This document shows, one piece after another, positions 43,917-54,830 of a stretch of DNA of 64,000 bases (its first letter is position 1; the number at the start of each line of letters is the position of its first letter). The notes under the pieces were generated by a model. That model ran no database searches and was not told where the DNA came from. It was given only the letters and a program-made list of their open reading frames with translations. This DNA is from Biscogniauxia marginata (Eukaryota; Ascomycota; Sordariomycetes; Xylariales; Xylariaceae), in contig MU404055.1 in NCBI GenBank assembly GCA_022695795.1, forward strand, positions 558,001 to 622,000. The letters are read 5' to 3'. The position numbers and the translations under genes were made by a program.

Positions 43917-45046
43917 ATGGATTACGATAACATGATGCTGGATGGCGAGTCCCTCGGACCGTCCGTCAAGATCTCAGCTGTAGGTCATTCTGCTGCGATC
44001 GTATTCATCCGTCGCCCTCGCTCTAATCGTCGCTGCGCTGCAGGCAGATAGTATGCATGTCGATTTTGAGCTCACTAACGTTGACCTCTCGTTTGCGAAC
44101 TCCCTGCGTCGCGTCATCCAGGCCGAAGTGCCTACCATCGCCATCGATCTCGTTGAAGTCGAAGTAAACACATCCGTGCTCGCCGACGAGTTCATCGCTC
44201 ACCGTCTCGGTCTCATCCCCCTCGACTCGCGAGAGATCGACCAGCTGAACTACACGCGCGATTGCGACTGCGATCAATCTTGCGGGAAGTGCACCGTCCT
44301 GCTCACCCTCCATGCTAAGTGCACTTCGGACGATGTCATGAAGGTGTATGCGCGAGATCTGATAGTCGGAATTGATCGGCCGAACAACCACATCGGCAAC
44401 CCCGTCATCACAGATCCAGATGGTCTTGGCTCGTTAATATGCAAGCTGCGCAAAGGCCAGGAGATCAAGCTAAATTGCATCGCCAAGAAGGGCATTGCGA
44501 AAGAACACGCGAAGTGGTCGCCCACGGCAGCCGTTGGGTTCGAGTACGATCCTCATAACAAGCTACACCACCTAGATATGTGGTACGAAGTAGACAAGGA
44601 CGCTGAATGGTTAGTTTCCGGATTTTACTAGGTCTCAGATTACTTCATGAGGCTAACTTCATACCAGGCCCAAGAGCAAGTACGCCGACTGGGAAGAGCC
44701 CCCTGCCGAGGGTGAGCCTTTCGACTACAATGCCGTTCCGTCGAGATTCTACTTCGAGGTGGAAGGCGTAGGCAACATCGAGCCCGACGCTATCATCCAA
44801 GAAGGCATCAAGGAACTACAGAAGAAGCTTGCTGGTCTAATCCACGGCCTCGGTGAGAACGATGGCATGAATGGCGACTACGACGGCCCGCGGAGCCCTG
44901 ACGGTATGGACGGAGGAGTAGGCTGGCAAGACCAAGGCTACACAACTCCCTACGGCAATGCTGGTAATGCCAGTGCCTGGGGTGGCGGAGCAGCTACTGC
45001 ATATGGAACGACACCTTATGGCAATTCGGGCAGCGCTGGATGGTGA
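43917..45046 (+). CDS. RPB3: RNA polymerase II third-largest subunit Rpb3
   Basis: This is the alpha-like assembly subunit of Pol II, which dimerises with Rpb11 in the nucleus. Three exons, 43917-43979, 44044-44609 and 44668-45046, give 335 aa, with phases 0 and 2 consistent. The alpha motif reads [20 protein letters not shown], followed by [13 protein letters not shown], as in all Rpb3 proteins. The zinc loop [10 protein letters not shown] is near residue 96. The C-terminal dimerisation part includes [18 protein letters not shown] and [14 protein letters not shown]. The last 60 residues are Gly/Tyr/Asn-rich and disordered ([16 protein letters not shown]), as is usual in filamentous fungi. 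An intron splits the trailing KISA from [12 protein letters not shown]. Confidence 0.96.
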
Positions 45047-45592
45047 AGATGAAAGAGCTACACACCTTGCATTTACCTGACTCGGTCAAAGAAAAAAAAC
45101 AAGCGAATTCGTATTGCTTTGTACTATCTACTACCCGGCAATGATTCGGGGCTAGCATTCGTCGAGGCCTGTACTTTTTGCATTAATGCCTCTTCGTACG
45201 GCGTTGGGGAGGGAGGGAAAGATATTCGCTTGTTTTAAGAGGGGGCTATAGTGGATGAACACTTGCATTTGTGACATCGAATTATGAAATAGATCAATCA
45301 CCGTAGATGCGCCCGGATTAGAAGAAACAAACGTAAGATAAGCTGAAAATATATAAATAAATATATATATAATACAGCGTATAACCACTGAATGCCACCA
45401 CTTTCGCTATATACTGTTGACTAAACAGAGAACCAAAGAACGCCTGTGACCATGCAAGAACCCCTTAGCCCTTGCTCTAAACGCCGTATTGACGGGTATA
45501 TGCGTCGACCCTTCTCTATGCAACCCCTCGCCTGTCTATCTATATCGAAATCTAAGGAATTTTTTACCTTACTACTCTCTGGAGGGTAATGT
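45047..45592. other. Convergent 3' region RPB3 / dicarboxylate carrier
   Basis: 3' flanks with an AT-rich TATATA stretch at 45345-45372. No gene seen. Confidence 0.5.
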
Positions 45593-46813
45593 TTAGTCCT
45601 CGAGCCCCTTGAATTTTCTGTATGCCGTGCGATGCGCCTCTAGAAATAAGAATGTACATATTGTTTGCCTATTCAGCGGTTCAGCGTTCGCTCTCACGAT
45701 GTTGTCTGTCTCCCGCCCTCTAAGAGGGAAGGGAGTAAGAAGGGAGCCGGGTGGGGGGGGGGGGGGGGGGAGGGGGCAAAAAGGGATAGCGATATAACTT
45801 ACGGTCCCAATCTCAAGAAGGCCGGTACCCAACCTTTGAAAACCCAAGTAGCACCCTCCTTGGCGTAGGTTTCGGATATCATGCTAGCAATGCCCTGTTT
45901 GCCACTAGCGCTCATGACACGGCTCTTGATGACGTCGACGGGGGAGCAGACGGTGGTGGCGACGAAGCCGGCAAAGAAGGAGCTCGCGAAGTGCGTGGTG
46001 GTGGTATCGCCGAGCGAGGTGTAAGTCATCAGCATAACCTTGCAGGTGTCGTAGCTGGCGAGCTGGCTGGCATTCATGAGGGCGGCGCGCGTGCTGTTGG
46101 GCCAGACGCCGCGGAACCAGCTGCGCACCCCTTCCTCCCGCAGCATGCGGAACATGCCGTCAAGCCCGTGTCGGTACAGGCGGCGCTGCGCAGCGGGCAG
46201 CGCAGCGTCCTGCTGCATGCGCACGTTCGTCACGTCGGCCGCGTTGCCTGATATGCCACCCAACATTCCCGAGAAAGTTGACAAGCCGATCAGGAGCGGC
46301 AGCGAGGGCTTCTCCCCCTCGGGGGTGGACCGCCGCTTCAGGTCCTCGTACACGCCGAACCGCACCGTCGAGTACGTCATCTGGCGCAGCAGCGAGGCCG
46401 TCAGCCCACTGTACAGGCCTCGGAGCCCGTCCGTCCGCAGGATGTGCATAAAGGTGCCGCTCATATTCTTGGGCGCATCACCGGATCGCAGCTGCAACCG
46501 GACCTTGACTATTTTTGACGGTGTTAGAAGTCTGCTGCACCAATGGGGTGTGAATCACATGTTGATAGGCGCCTAGTAAGACGTGGCGAAGATTGACTCA
46601 GAATGGCTCAAATCAGCTCGACGTACCGAGATCGAGCGGGTGGGTGACACAGGCGGCCATACTGCTAGCGCTCCCGCCGAACCAGAAGGGATAGGGGATC
46701 TGCTTGGGAACTACGGCTTTTTTATGACGTTTCGGCTTGGCCGTCGTTGCTGGTGCCGCTGCCGCCGCAGCGGCGGTGGAGGCCGGAGTGTCATTGGACG
46801 TAGTCGGAGGCAT
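45593..46813 (-). CDS. Mitochondrial dicarboxylate carrier (Dic1-like)
   Basis: This is a six-helix SLC25 carrier of the inner mitochondrial membrane, probably exchanging malate or succinate for phosphate. Three exons, 46813-46627, 46508-45803 and 45668-45593, give 322 aa; starts at 46831 or 46846 are also possible. Three carrier repeats each carry the PxDxxK/R signature: HPLDLVKVR, a degenerate form in repeat 2 (NAADVTNVRMQQD) and SPVDVIKSR. The characteristic Dic1-type segments MSGTFMHILRTDGLRGLYSG and LLRQMTYSTVRFGVYEDLK support the dicarboxylate assignment. An Ala/Thr-rich N-terminal extension precedes helix 1. The last intron (134 nt) contains an 18-G homopolymer at about 45753-45770. 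Substrate is inferred by family resemblance only. Confidence 0.9.
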
Positions 46814-47530
46814 GGTCGCGACGGACTGCATCGTTACAGCAAACAAATAAGCGCAGCGCGACTAGAAGCAGGGAGAATCCGCGAATCGCATACGTTGCTT
46901 ACCCAGATTAGTCAATTGGGACTTTTCGACAGAGTAAGCAGAGCAGAGGGGAGAGGGACGGCGGACAGCTATCAAATACAGCGCGGCCAAGCCATAAAGA
47001 AGGGCTGGTAGGGAGGTAGCCGACCACGGACGTAAGAACGGACAGCAAGCCGCGGTGAGAAGTCGGCTTGGCCGGTAATAGTTTTTCGAGCGGACTTTTT
47101 TTCTTCTGGCCTGATAAATATTGGAGACGTAGGTGCAATTGGTGCCGAGCTTATGTTGCCGCGCGCCAGTCAGACTCGAGACATTACTTCATCCTGCAGG
47201 GGAAAGACGAAGTGAAAAAATTTAAGTTTAACGTCCCCCGGCCGCTGGGTCCTAGGTACCTATTAGGCACATGACATGCAATAGGTACCTTAGGTACATA
47301 GTAAATGTACATATGCAACATACCTTTGTCCAAGCTTCCACTACTTATCATTGGACCCGATCTTTTTTTCTTTTTTTTTCTTCTCGTTTCTTCTCTCGCT
47401 TAGGTACGCAAAGCTACGACAGTGGGGGGTACACGAGGTTGTGTAGCTCAGCTCCCTTTTGCGACAGCCTTATCTCAATATCTAAAATAACTAAATCTTC
47501 TGGCGAAGAGACACCCACGTCTTAGAAGCC
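46814..47530. promoter_or_regulatory. Divergent promoter region, two mitochondrial genes
   Basis: This lies between the dicarboxylate carrier (-) and mitochondrial PheRS (+). A cluster of CCTAGGTACC/TAGGTACC motifs lies at 47250-47297 and a T-rich tract at 47360-47385. No known operator recognised. Confidence 0.4.
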
Positions 47531-49080
47531 ATGTGGGCGTCGCGGCTCATCTCGGTTTATGGCTGCACTGAGAGAGTGACCAGCTGCAATGCTTTGGCGC
47601 ATACTACCAGAACTCTCCGCCGTGTTCCTTGCTTATGGCCGTCAAGTCCGTCGAGCCGCAGGTTCTTGTCCGAAGGTCGGTTGGTCCAATTGACAAGGCG
47701 AGGCTTTCTCCTAACTCCTGTCCAGCCGCCTTACCTTACCGCGGACGAACGGACAAGACTTCCGTCGAGATCAATGGGAAAACATACGAAACAGACTCCT
47801 GGTTCAATGTGCCGCCAAATATTCTAGACAAAATCACCCGCCGACTCCACCTGCAAAAAGATCACCCCGTGTGCATCACCCGGCAGATCATCGAATCCGT
47901 CTTTCCGGCACCGACGTACAGATATCACAATGACTTCAATCCCGTCGTCTCGACGTATCAAAATTTCGACTCGCTAGGCTTTCCGGAGAAGCACCCCGGC
48001 CGGGCGAAGACGGATACGTACTATATCAACAGCGAGACCCTCCTGAGGACTCATACGAGCGCCCACCAAGCCGATATCTTCCGAGCGAATCTAAGCGACG
48101 GCTATCTGATCAGTGCCGACGTCTACCGCCGCGATGAGATCGACCGAAGCCATTACCCTATATTTCATCAGATGGAGGGCGCGCGGTCATGGCGCCGCGC
48201 TAAAGCACCCAATGGGGACGTCGCAGCCGCCATCTGGTCGGATGTAAATAAACTGCCGAAGCACGATATCAAGGTTGAGGATCCCAGTCTGCCGTTTTAC
48301 AGCAAGAGTAATCCCCTCCAGACACGCCATCACTCTCCTGCGGAGGCCGAAGCCATTACAGCTCACCTAAAGAAGTCCCTGGAGCTTATGGTTGTCAAGA
48401 TATTCACCATCGCCAACACTGCCGCGGTGAAAAAAGACCCCGATTTCGTCGGCGAACCGCTTCAAGTGCGCTGGGTTCCGTCGTACTTCCCCTTCACTAG
48501 CCCTTCTTGGGAACTTGAGGTTTACTATGGTGGAGATTGGCTCGAAGTATTGGGCTGCGGTGTAGTCAAGCAAGACATTTACATAAATGCAGGCGTGCCA
48601 GACCAGCTAGGCTGGGCTTTCGGCATCGGCCTCGACAGGATCGCCATGCTATTATTTCAGATACCGGACATCCGCCTCTTCTGGTCGCAAGATAAGCGCT
48701 TCTTAGACCAATTCCGGGGTGCATCAAACGGTCCAAATTATCTAAAGCGCTTCGCTCCCTTCTCAAAATACCCAGGCTGTTACAAAGACGTGTCCTTCTG
48801 GCTGAGTTCATCCTCGGCCGCAGGCGGCAAACTTAAAGCCAACGTGCACGACTTCCACGAGAACGACTTTATGGAGATTGTGCGCGGCGTGGCTGGTGAT
48901 GTTGTCGAGGACGTCAGGCTAGTAGATGAATTCACCCATCCGAAGACGGGAAGGAGGAGCTTGTGCTATCGCATCAACTATCGAAGCCTCGAGCGGACCC
49001 TGACCAACGAAGAGACCGGGAAACTCCATAACGCGGTGTCCAAGGCTCTAGTAAAGAAGCTTGGCGTCGAAATCCGATGA
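47531..49080 (+). CDS. MSF1: Mitochondrial phenylalanyl-tRNA synthetase
   Basis: This is a monomeric class II synthetase that charges mitochondrial tRNA-Phe in the matrix. My model joins 47531-47675 to 47726-49080 (499 aa) by a 50-nt intron with a weak donor GTCGGT but a good CCTAAC branch site and TCCAG acceptor. This brings a presequence-like N-terminus (MWASRLISVYGC, RRFLSE) into frame with the catalytic core. Without it, translation would start at 47635 and lack a clear presequence. Core motifs are HPVCITRQIIESVF, TSAHQADIFR, YPIFHQMEGAR (motif 2) and GIGLDRIAMLLFQIPDIRLF (motif 3). The C-terminal anticodon-binding domain contains KYPGCYKDVSFWL and ends KKLGVEIR. The length agrees with yeast and human mitochondrial PheRS. 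Confidence 0.93.
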
Positions 49081-52000
49081 CCTAGTGCGAGAACGGGAAA
49101 TTTGATAAGCGCCTAGTCTATGTCATGCGTGAGGCGGAGCAGTGTAAAGTATTATACCGGACTCTCGGGGGCCACAATCCCCTTTATTCCTCCGTACAGG
49201 AATCGCCTCGACAGGAAGTCCGGAGGCTCGCACGGCGCCGAGGCGTCATCCAGAAGGATCATCACTGTAAATCTAATAGGCCGGGGCTGCCACGACAACA
49301 ACTTAATTGATATCAGGGAACGAATACATGTACAATGGCTACAAAGTGCTCAAAGATCAACAGGCGCATGGCTGAGTCCCAACCGCTTGGCTGATCCTCT
49401 AGCAACCGAGCTCCTCATGCTCAAAGGTGTGTCAAATGAGCTAAACTAGATTTCTTCGTCATCAAGTGTTGGCTGAGCCGGTCCCTTGATCCCCCCGTTG
49501 GTCCCGAGGGTTGCGAAGATACATGACTAAGCGCAATAGTATTCGTTGCTTGGCAACGACGATGATACTCATACGGCCGCAAGCTTCCCTCACCAACTTT
49601 TCTGCGCGTGGCTGTAGCATTGGCTGACCGTGAGGCATACATTCCAAATGGAAGTTACTTTCAAAGTGAAGCCTACGGCGGGGGAAGGGGGGATCTCGTG
49701 CTCGAGAAGCGGACTTCAAATCCTTCTCGCTGGGAACATACTACCAGATTCGGCAGGCGAACACGGTGTTTTGCGGGAAAACACGCCTATCGTGGGCTAT
49801 GCAACAAGTTTCTAATTGGCGTGGGGATTAGATATTGCAGTAGCTGCGGCTCTAAACTTCGACTCATCCATCCATAAGGTTCTGCTAACTGTGCATGCGG
49901 CAAGGCACTCGTTCTGTTTCAAAGGGCATTGATGCAGATGTTGTTCTCACATTCTTACTCTCACTAGAATGAGGCGACCAGCCAAAATGCCCTGATCTTG
50001 CGACGGACGAGCCGTTGCATAAGTCATTTCGAGACATTAATGGTGAATTTTATCTAGGTCGGGAAACGGCTTGACCGCTTGGCTGACGGAGGTTAGAAAG
50101 GTGGCTGAGCACTCCTACAAAAACATTCATCAACACCATAGGTATGGCTTGTTTTGGCCTGGAATGAGATGGATTTCGCGGGCTTCTTCCAAAACGCGAA
50201 TCCGAATCGCCCAGCCTATCCCAATCCGGTGCATGAGCACGGACTTGCAGACGAGCCTGGCGTTGGTGCAGATCTGACTGGCAGGTCTCGGCGTTCTCAT
50301 GTGCTCTTCTTCTCCACTTAAGAGTACCAGATTTGAGCGTGCGCAAGCCACCATTCACAATTCGTTAGGTACCAGAAGCCGAGAGGCCAATGCGGCTGTG
50401 CATATAGTTTTCTGTTGTTTGAGGACACCCAACTGATGAATGGGAAGGCGTTTAGCCAATGTCGACCTAGGTTGAAGTCTGTGCCTATCAACGACTACCT
50501 GGCATTGCCCAAGGGTCAAACCATCCCAAGGCATTGTTCTTAGCGTCTCAGAGTCTCACTTGCCAATGTTTCTATCGCCATGTAGTTCAAATGCACGATT
50601 CAGATCATGCATCGACAAGCTGTGGGGGGTAACTAGTGAGGGAGCAAAGCCCTTGCATACTATAGCGAATTAACTTTGCGTCTCCCATTACCTATATCTA
50701 CCTTATCATACACACACACACACCTAGCTAACCTAAGGTAAGAGGGGGCAAAGTTCGATTCACACCTTGACAAGTGTGGGTGTGGTGTCTGTGTGTGTGT
50801 GTGTGATATGTCTGATTCAGCGCTGTTGGATAGGTTCGACTGCGCCAAATGACCCATTCACAACATTAACCTAGGCATTATTTTTTGAACAGCATGCTCC
50901 ATGTCACGGAGATGAGGATCATGAGGATGGTAAGCCATATCCGACAAGAGTACGTAAGGCGTGTCAGGACCTCAATGCCCGGATCCGTAAAACTAGGTTA
51001 GGTACCTTGGGTATACGACAAAGAACGAAAGAACTCATAATTGCGAAGTACCCCTGCGCCCGGAAAGTGGTGGCAAGTGACATAGCCCAAGAATATTACG
51101 AAGCCCAAGAGGCTAACCAAGAGCTACGGAAAGAATTACTTATCAGTGCCGGCCCAAGGTTCAAGGTTCGTCGAATTCATTGTGTAGCACCTAGGTACCG
51201 CAGCAGTGCCCCCGAAGCCGTCCCCGCAAGGAACTTTATTCAATCCTAGGCACACGTATTCGCGAATTGTGGCGATCGGCAACTCGACGGAATGGCTCAG
51301 CGATCATCACCAGGTAGTTTGATGGCCTGTCTGTCTGTCCTTTTTTCTGGTTTTTGTTGAGCTCACGAGATCATCTAGTCATCTTACCTAACCAGAGCAA
51401 CAAATACTTCCTGTTGACACTATGCTTGCTGGTTAATCATGATGGGTTTTCTTACGGCCTCGGATAACCTACGTGTAGATAGGTATGTAAGTGAATAGAA
51501 AAATGTAAATGGAAATGGAAACGGGATGGGTGCTTAAGTTAGGAGGTAGGTTAGGAGGTACATGTAGCTACCACAGTAGGGTTTGGTTCCTGGGGCGTTG
51601 TGCAGAAACAACTTGTTCACCTATACCAACTATACGTACCTAACAACCGGTGCTTGATAATGACAGTTGTTTGTCTATGGGTCCCTTTTAGCATAGCCGC
51701 CCCCCCTGTAGAGAGGACAGAGGGGCTAGAAAGCCGCCGCAGCAGCAGCTAGGGTCCACTGGATTTGATAGTTCCACTATTGCCGCCGCTATGCTTTTGT
51801 GGCGTGGCAGGTTTTGTGTTTCCAGCGTTTCCCCTCGAAACGGTCCGAGTGCCGACCGGCCAATCCTTTAGCTTGCCTTTTCCTTCTTCCTACGTCCCTC
51901 CTTTGCGCAGCCACCGTCAAGAAACCAATGCCCGAGTACATATTTCTACAACACCCTCTCTTCCCACATTTGCTTCCTCCATTCCCCAAACACCACAAAC

Positions 52001-52164
52001 TCTCGTACAGAACAAGCAGCTTCCACCAAGGAAACATCCCTATCATCATCTATTCTGCTCGCTTTGAAGCAAGCAGGGTACAAAGACGACCCCTCTCTAT
52101 ACTACACCTTGACCGCATAACAACAAAACCAGGACAAGACTAGACAAGACAGTAAATAGCAAGC
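49081..52164. other. Long intergenic region, no gene recognised
   Basis: 3.1 kb with only short unrelated open frames. A CA/TG inverted-repeat pair lies at 50704-50809 and TAGGTA-type motifs at 51000, 51186 and 51540. The last 400 bp is a pyrimidine-rich leader or promoter for calcipressin. It may hold a small or non-coding gene I could not identify. Confidence 0.45.
50704..50809. repeat. Inverted (CA)n/(TG)n pair, potential hairpin
   Basis: A CA run within TATCATACACACAC (50704-50723) is matched by a TG run ending GTGTGATATG (50788-50809). The arms of about 20 nt are separated by about 65 nt. Confidence 0.7.
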
Positions 52165-52971
52165 ATGTCTGGCCCTCAGTCACCGTCATCATCCCCATCA
52201 TCACCGGCTCTCCACTCGCGGCCCCTCATGGAGCGTCGCGGATCCTCGAGAACCTCGCTCAGTCTTGATCTCTCCAGCTTACCGCCACTAACACAACCCA
52301 CGCCACCTACAAACACCCTCCTCATAACAAACCTAAATGACATCGACGTCTTCCGCCCCGACAACCTGCAGACGATACGTGAGCTTATCGAAGCCACCGC
52401 ACCAGTGTACACATGGTCGCCGCTGAAGTCATTCCGCCGCATCGTGGTGTCCTTCCAGGACGAGCAGGCCGCTGTTAAGGTGCGCTCGATATGGGACGGT
52501 GAAGCCATCATGGGCGAGCGGTGCCGCGTCTACTTCGGCCAGCACACACCGCTTGACCTGAACAAAGATAACCACCTGAACCTGCCCGATGCGGGGAAGC
52601 TATTCTTCATCAGCCCGCCCCCCTCGCCACCCCATGGCTGGGAAATGCGCCTCGAGGACGCGCCGAACAAGCTGGTCCATGCCGAGGACTTGGCCGAGGC
52701 CCTCGCTAAGCTGCACCATGGGCAGCGCCAACCTCAAGCCGCGGGGCCGGATGCGTCTCCCGTGTCACCCACGGAGGGTATCGAATCTCTGCGCACCCGC
52801 AGCCGCAGCAGCACCCTCATCTACCAGCCTCAGGAACACGGCGGCAGCCCGAACCTGCCCGCCATTTCGGTTGACGACATGACAGACGAGCCTATAGACA
52901 TGAGCCCCACGCCCGAGCGTGCCATCATGGCACATACGTCGCGGCCACCCGTCGAGCTGATGATGGAATAA
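52165..52971 (+). CDS. Calcipressin (RCAN/Rcn1), calcineurin regulator
   Basis: This is a single-exon 268-aa protein that binds and modulates the Ca2+/calmodulin phosphatase calcineurin. An RRM-like N-terminal domain starts at NTLLITNLNDIDVF and continues through TWSPLKSFRRIVVSF and RCRVYFGQHTPL. It is followed by the family hallmark FFISPPPSPPHGWEMRLEDA (the SP-repeat phosphorylated by GSK3/MAPK). Near the C-terminus, LPAISVDD matches a PxIxIT-type calcineurin docking motif. The Ser-rich N-terminal 35 residues and the acidic C-terminal linker are disordered. The length matches fungal RCANs. In yeasts expression is often calcineurin-induced, but I cannot see a certain Crz1 site. Confidence 0.94.
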   Translation: MSGPQSPSSSPSSPALHSRPLMERRGSSRTSLSLDLSSLPPLTQPTPPTNTLLITNLNDIDVFRPDNLQTIRELIEATAPVYTWSPLKSFRRIVVSFQDEQAAVKVRSIWDGEAIMGERCRVYFGQHTPLDLNKDNHLNLPDAGKLFFISPPPSPPHGWEMRLEDAPNKLVHAEDLAEALAKLHHGQRQPQAAGPDASPVSPTEGIESLRTRSRSSTLIYQPQEHGGSPNLPAISVDDMTDEPIDMSPTPERAIMAHTSRPPVELMME

Positions 52972-54830
52972 CAATTTGTACTTCGACCTGGAGACACAAT
53001 TTGTATAACTTAGCCCCTAGTTAATTAATTCCTCTGATTCGGCAGTATGGCGTTTACGGAGTACAGGGGGGGGCGAGCCAAAGCTACTGGGGAAAAATAC
53101 AAAAAAGAAACATTGCGATTTCTGGCCCGGGATTTTTCAATCAGCATCATCGTCTATTGTCATCGTCACTCTGTTCTCATAGCATGGCATATGTTTTTTC
53201 GGCTACGCAGTCACGGGGAGTGGGTAGAAACAAGGCGTTCTTTGATTATCTTTGAGGGCGTGGACACTTCAGAGGCGTCGAGACGGGCATCATCAGGGAC
53301 ATTGTGTGGAATGAATGACGGATGGATGGAAGGATGGAGGGGTCTGTGTGTGTAACAAATGAAGTGACGTTTATCCAGCAGAAGAATAGAGCAAGATGCA
53401 ATAAATCGGGTAGATAGGAGCACAGGCCTGCGTGTGTATGTGTATACCTTTCGTCCTTGTCAGGTTACTGTACTGTATGACACCAGGGTTCAGATATATA
53501 TGCCTACGTAATATGAAGAGGATAAGCACGATATTACTATGTGGTCTTGTTTAATAATCCTTGTTTTGAATTTCAAGGTTGCTTCGTTCGTGATGCTGTA
53601 CTTGGGTAGGCATGTCCTCTTTGAAGGAAGAATAGGTACATAGAAGAGAAACCTTCCCTTCCTGCCTCTTCTTCGTCTTCTTTGTTCATGTCAAAACTTG
53701 TGTCGTTTTTCCGTACCAACACGGAACTTCTGTAACTAATCTCACGTACTTAAGATAAAACTATTTCTACCCTACAGGCTATGTATCCGTGTCTGTATAT
53801 GCACGAAAAATGCCAATTCCCAATACTCTCACCCGGGCCACCGGTTCTTGCTATAACTTGGGCGGGGCAGGTAGTAGCACATAGGTAATATCAGGGGAAG
53901 ATCCTACGGGTATTTGTAGGATACGAAAATTTTTTAATTTTATTTGTTGGGGGAGTCGTTATAAGCGCTAAGAAGAAAAAGGAGAAAAGGAAGGAGAAGA
54001 AATTAAGGGGGGAGGAAGAGGAAGGGGAGCTTTATATTGTTAATTCACATCCTCTCCCTCATCTTACGATCCTCCTTTTTGGTTCTTTTTTTAACCGCTT
54101 GTTCAAACTAGAAAATAGAAACAGCTTACACGCACTTTTTTTTCCCCTTCTTCTCCCTTTTGACGTAGCCTACCAAGGTCGTGGTTAGATATCTAGGGAT
54201 TCGCAAGTTTCTCGGCCGGTGAATATTTATATGGTTATCTACCTAATATAATCATTACGTGAGAGAGAGTGTGTGTGTGTGGACTAGATGATGAACAACA
54301 TCGGCACTGCCGATGTTTCTTCGCCTTATGTTGGTGATGTGAGAACTGTGTTTCTCCTTAAACCTGTCCGCTCACTGCGGGCAGTGGAGATTGTTGCTTC
54401 AGATTGGGATAGAGAATATCAATGGATATACATATTTCCTCTCTTCCCATTCTTTCAACTAAGTATATATATGTGTATATGTTTTGTATATGCCCTCCTC
54501 TGGTTACTGGGCAGGAGTACAGGAAGGGGGCGGGTTGGCAAAGTCTGATCTGTTGGAGTAGTACAGCATCTCCTTGAACAAATTATACCTAGATAAACTA
54601 AGATGATAAACTGTAGTACGATAGCTAGCTAGGCGAAAAGAAAGAAAAACGTGAACAAGAATCTCAACATTTTAGGTTACTAGGACGTTTGATCCCGCTT
54701 ACACACATCTCACTTCCTCCGCTGCCCTCCCCTTGAGAAAAGAAAAGGAAAAGCGTAAGGCTATACGCTACTCACTTGCTTAGGTAGACAGAAAGCCGCA
54801 TATGAGAAAACAACTTATTGTCTTCCCCTC
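52972..54830. other. Intergenic, no gene recognised
   Basis: 1.86 kb of 3' flanks of calcipressin (+) and the MpaB-like gene (-), with poly-A/T and poly-purine tracts and a (GT)n run near 54269. No reliable coding region. Confidence 0.45.

Noticed and set aside
47629..47725. Unspliced start of mitochondrial PheRS at 47629/47635
   Set aside because: Gives no presequence; the upstream frame with a 50-nt intron supplies one and a proper branch site and acceptor.
50700..50770. Possible tRNA gene around AGTTCGATTC
   Set aside because: The A-box-like sequence lies too close and stems do not pair.
53047..53355. 102-codon plus-strand frame after calcipressin
   Set aside because: No motif or codon signal; probably 3' flank.
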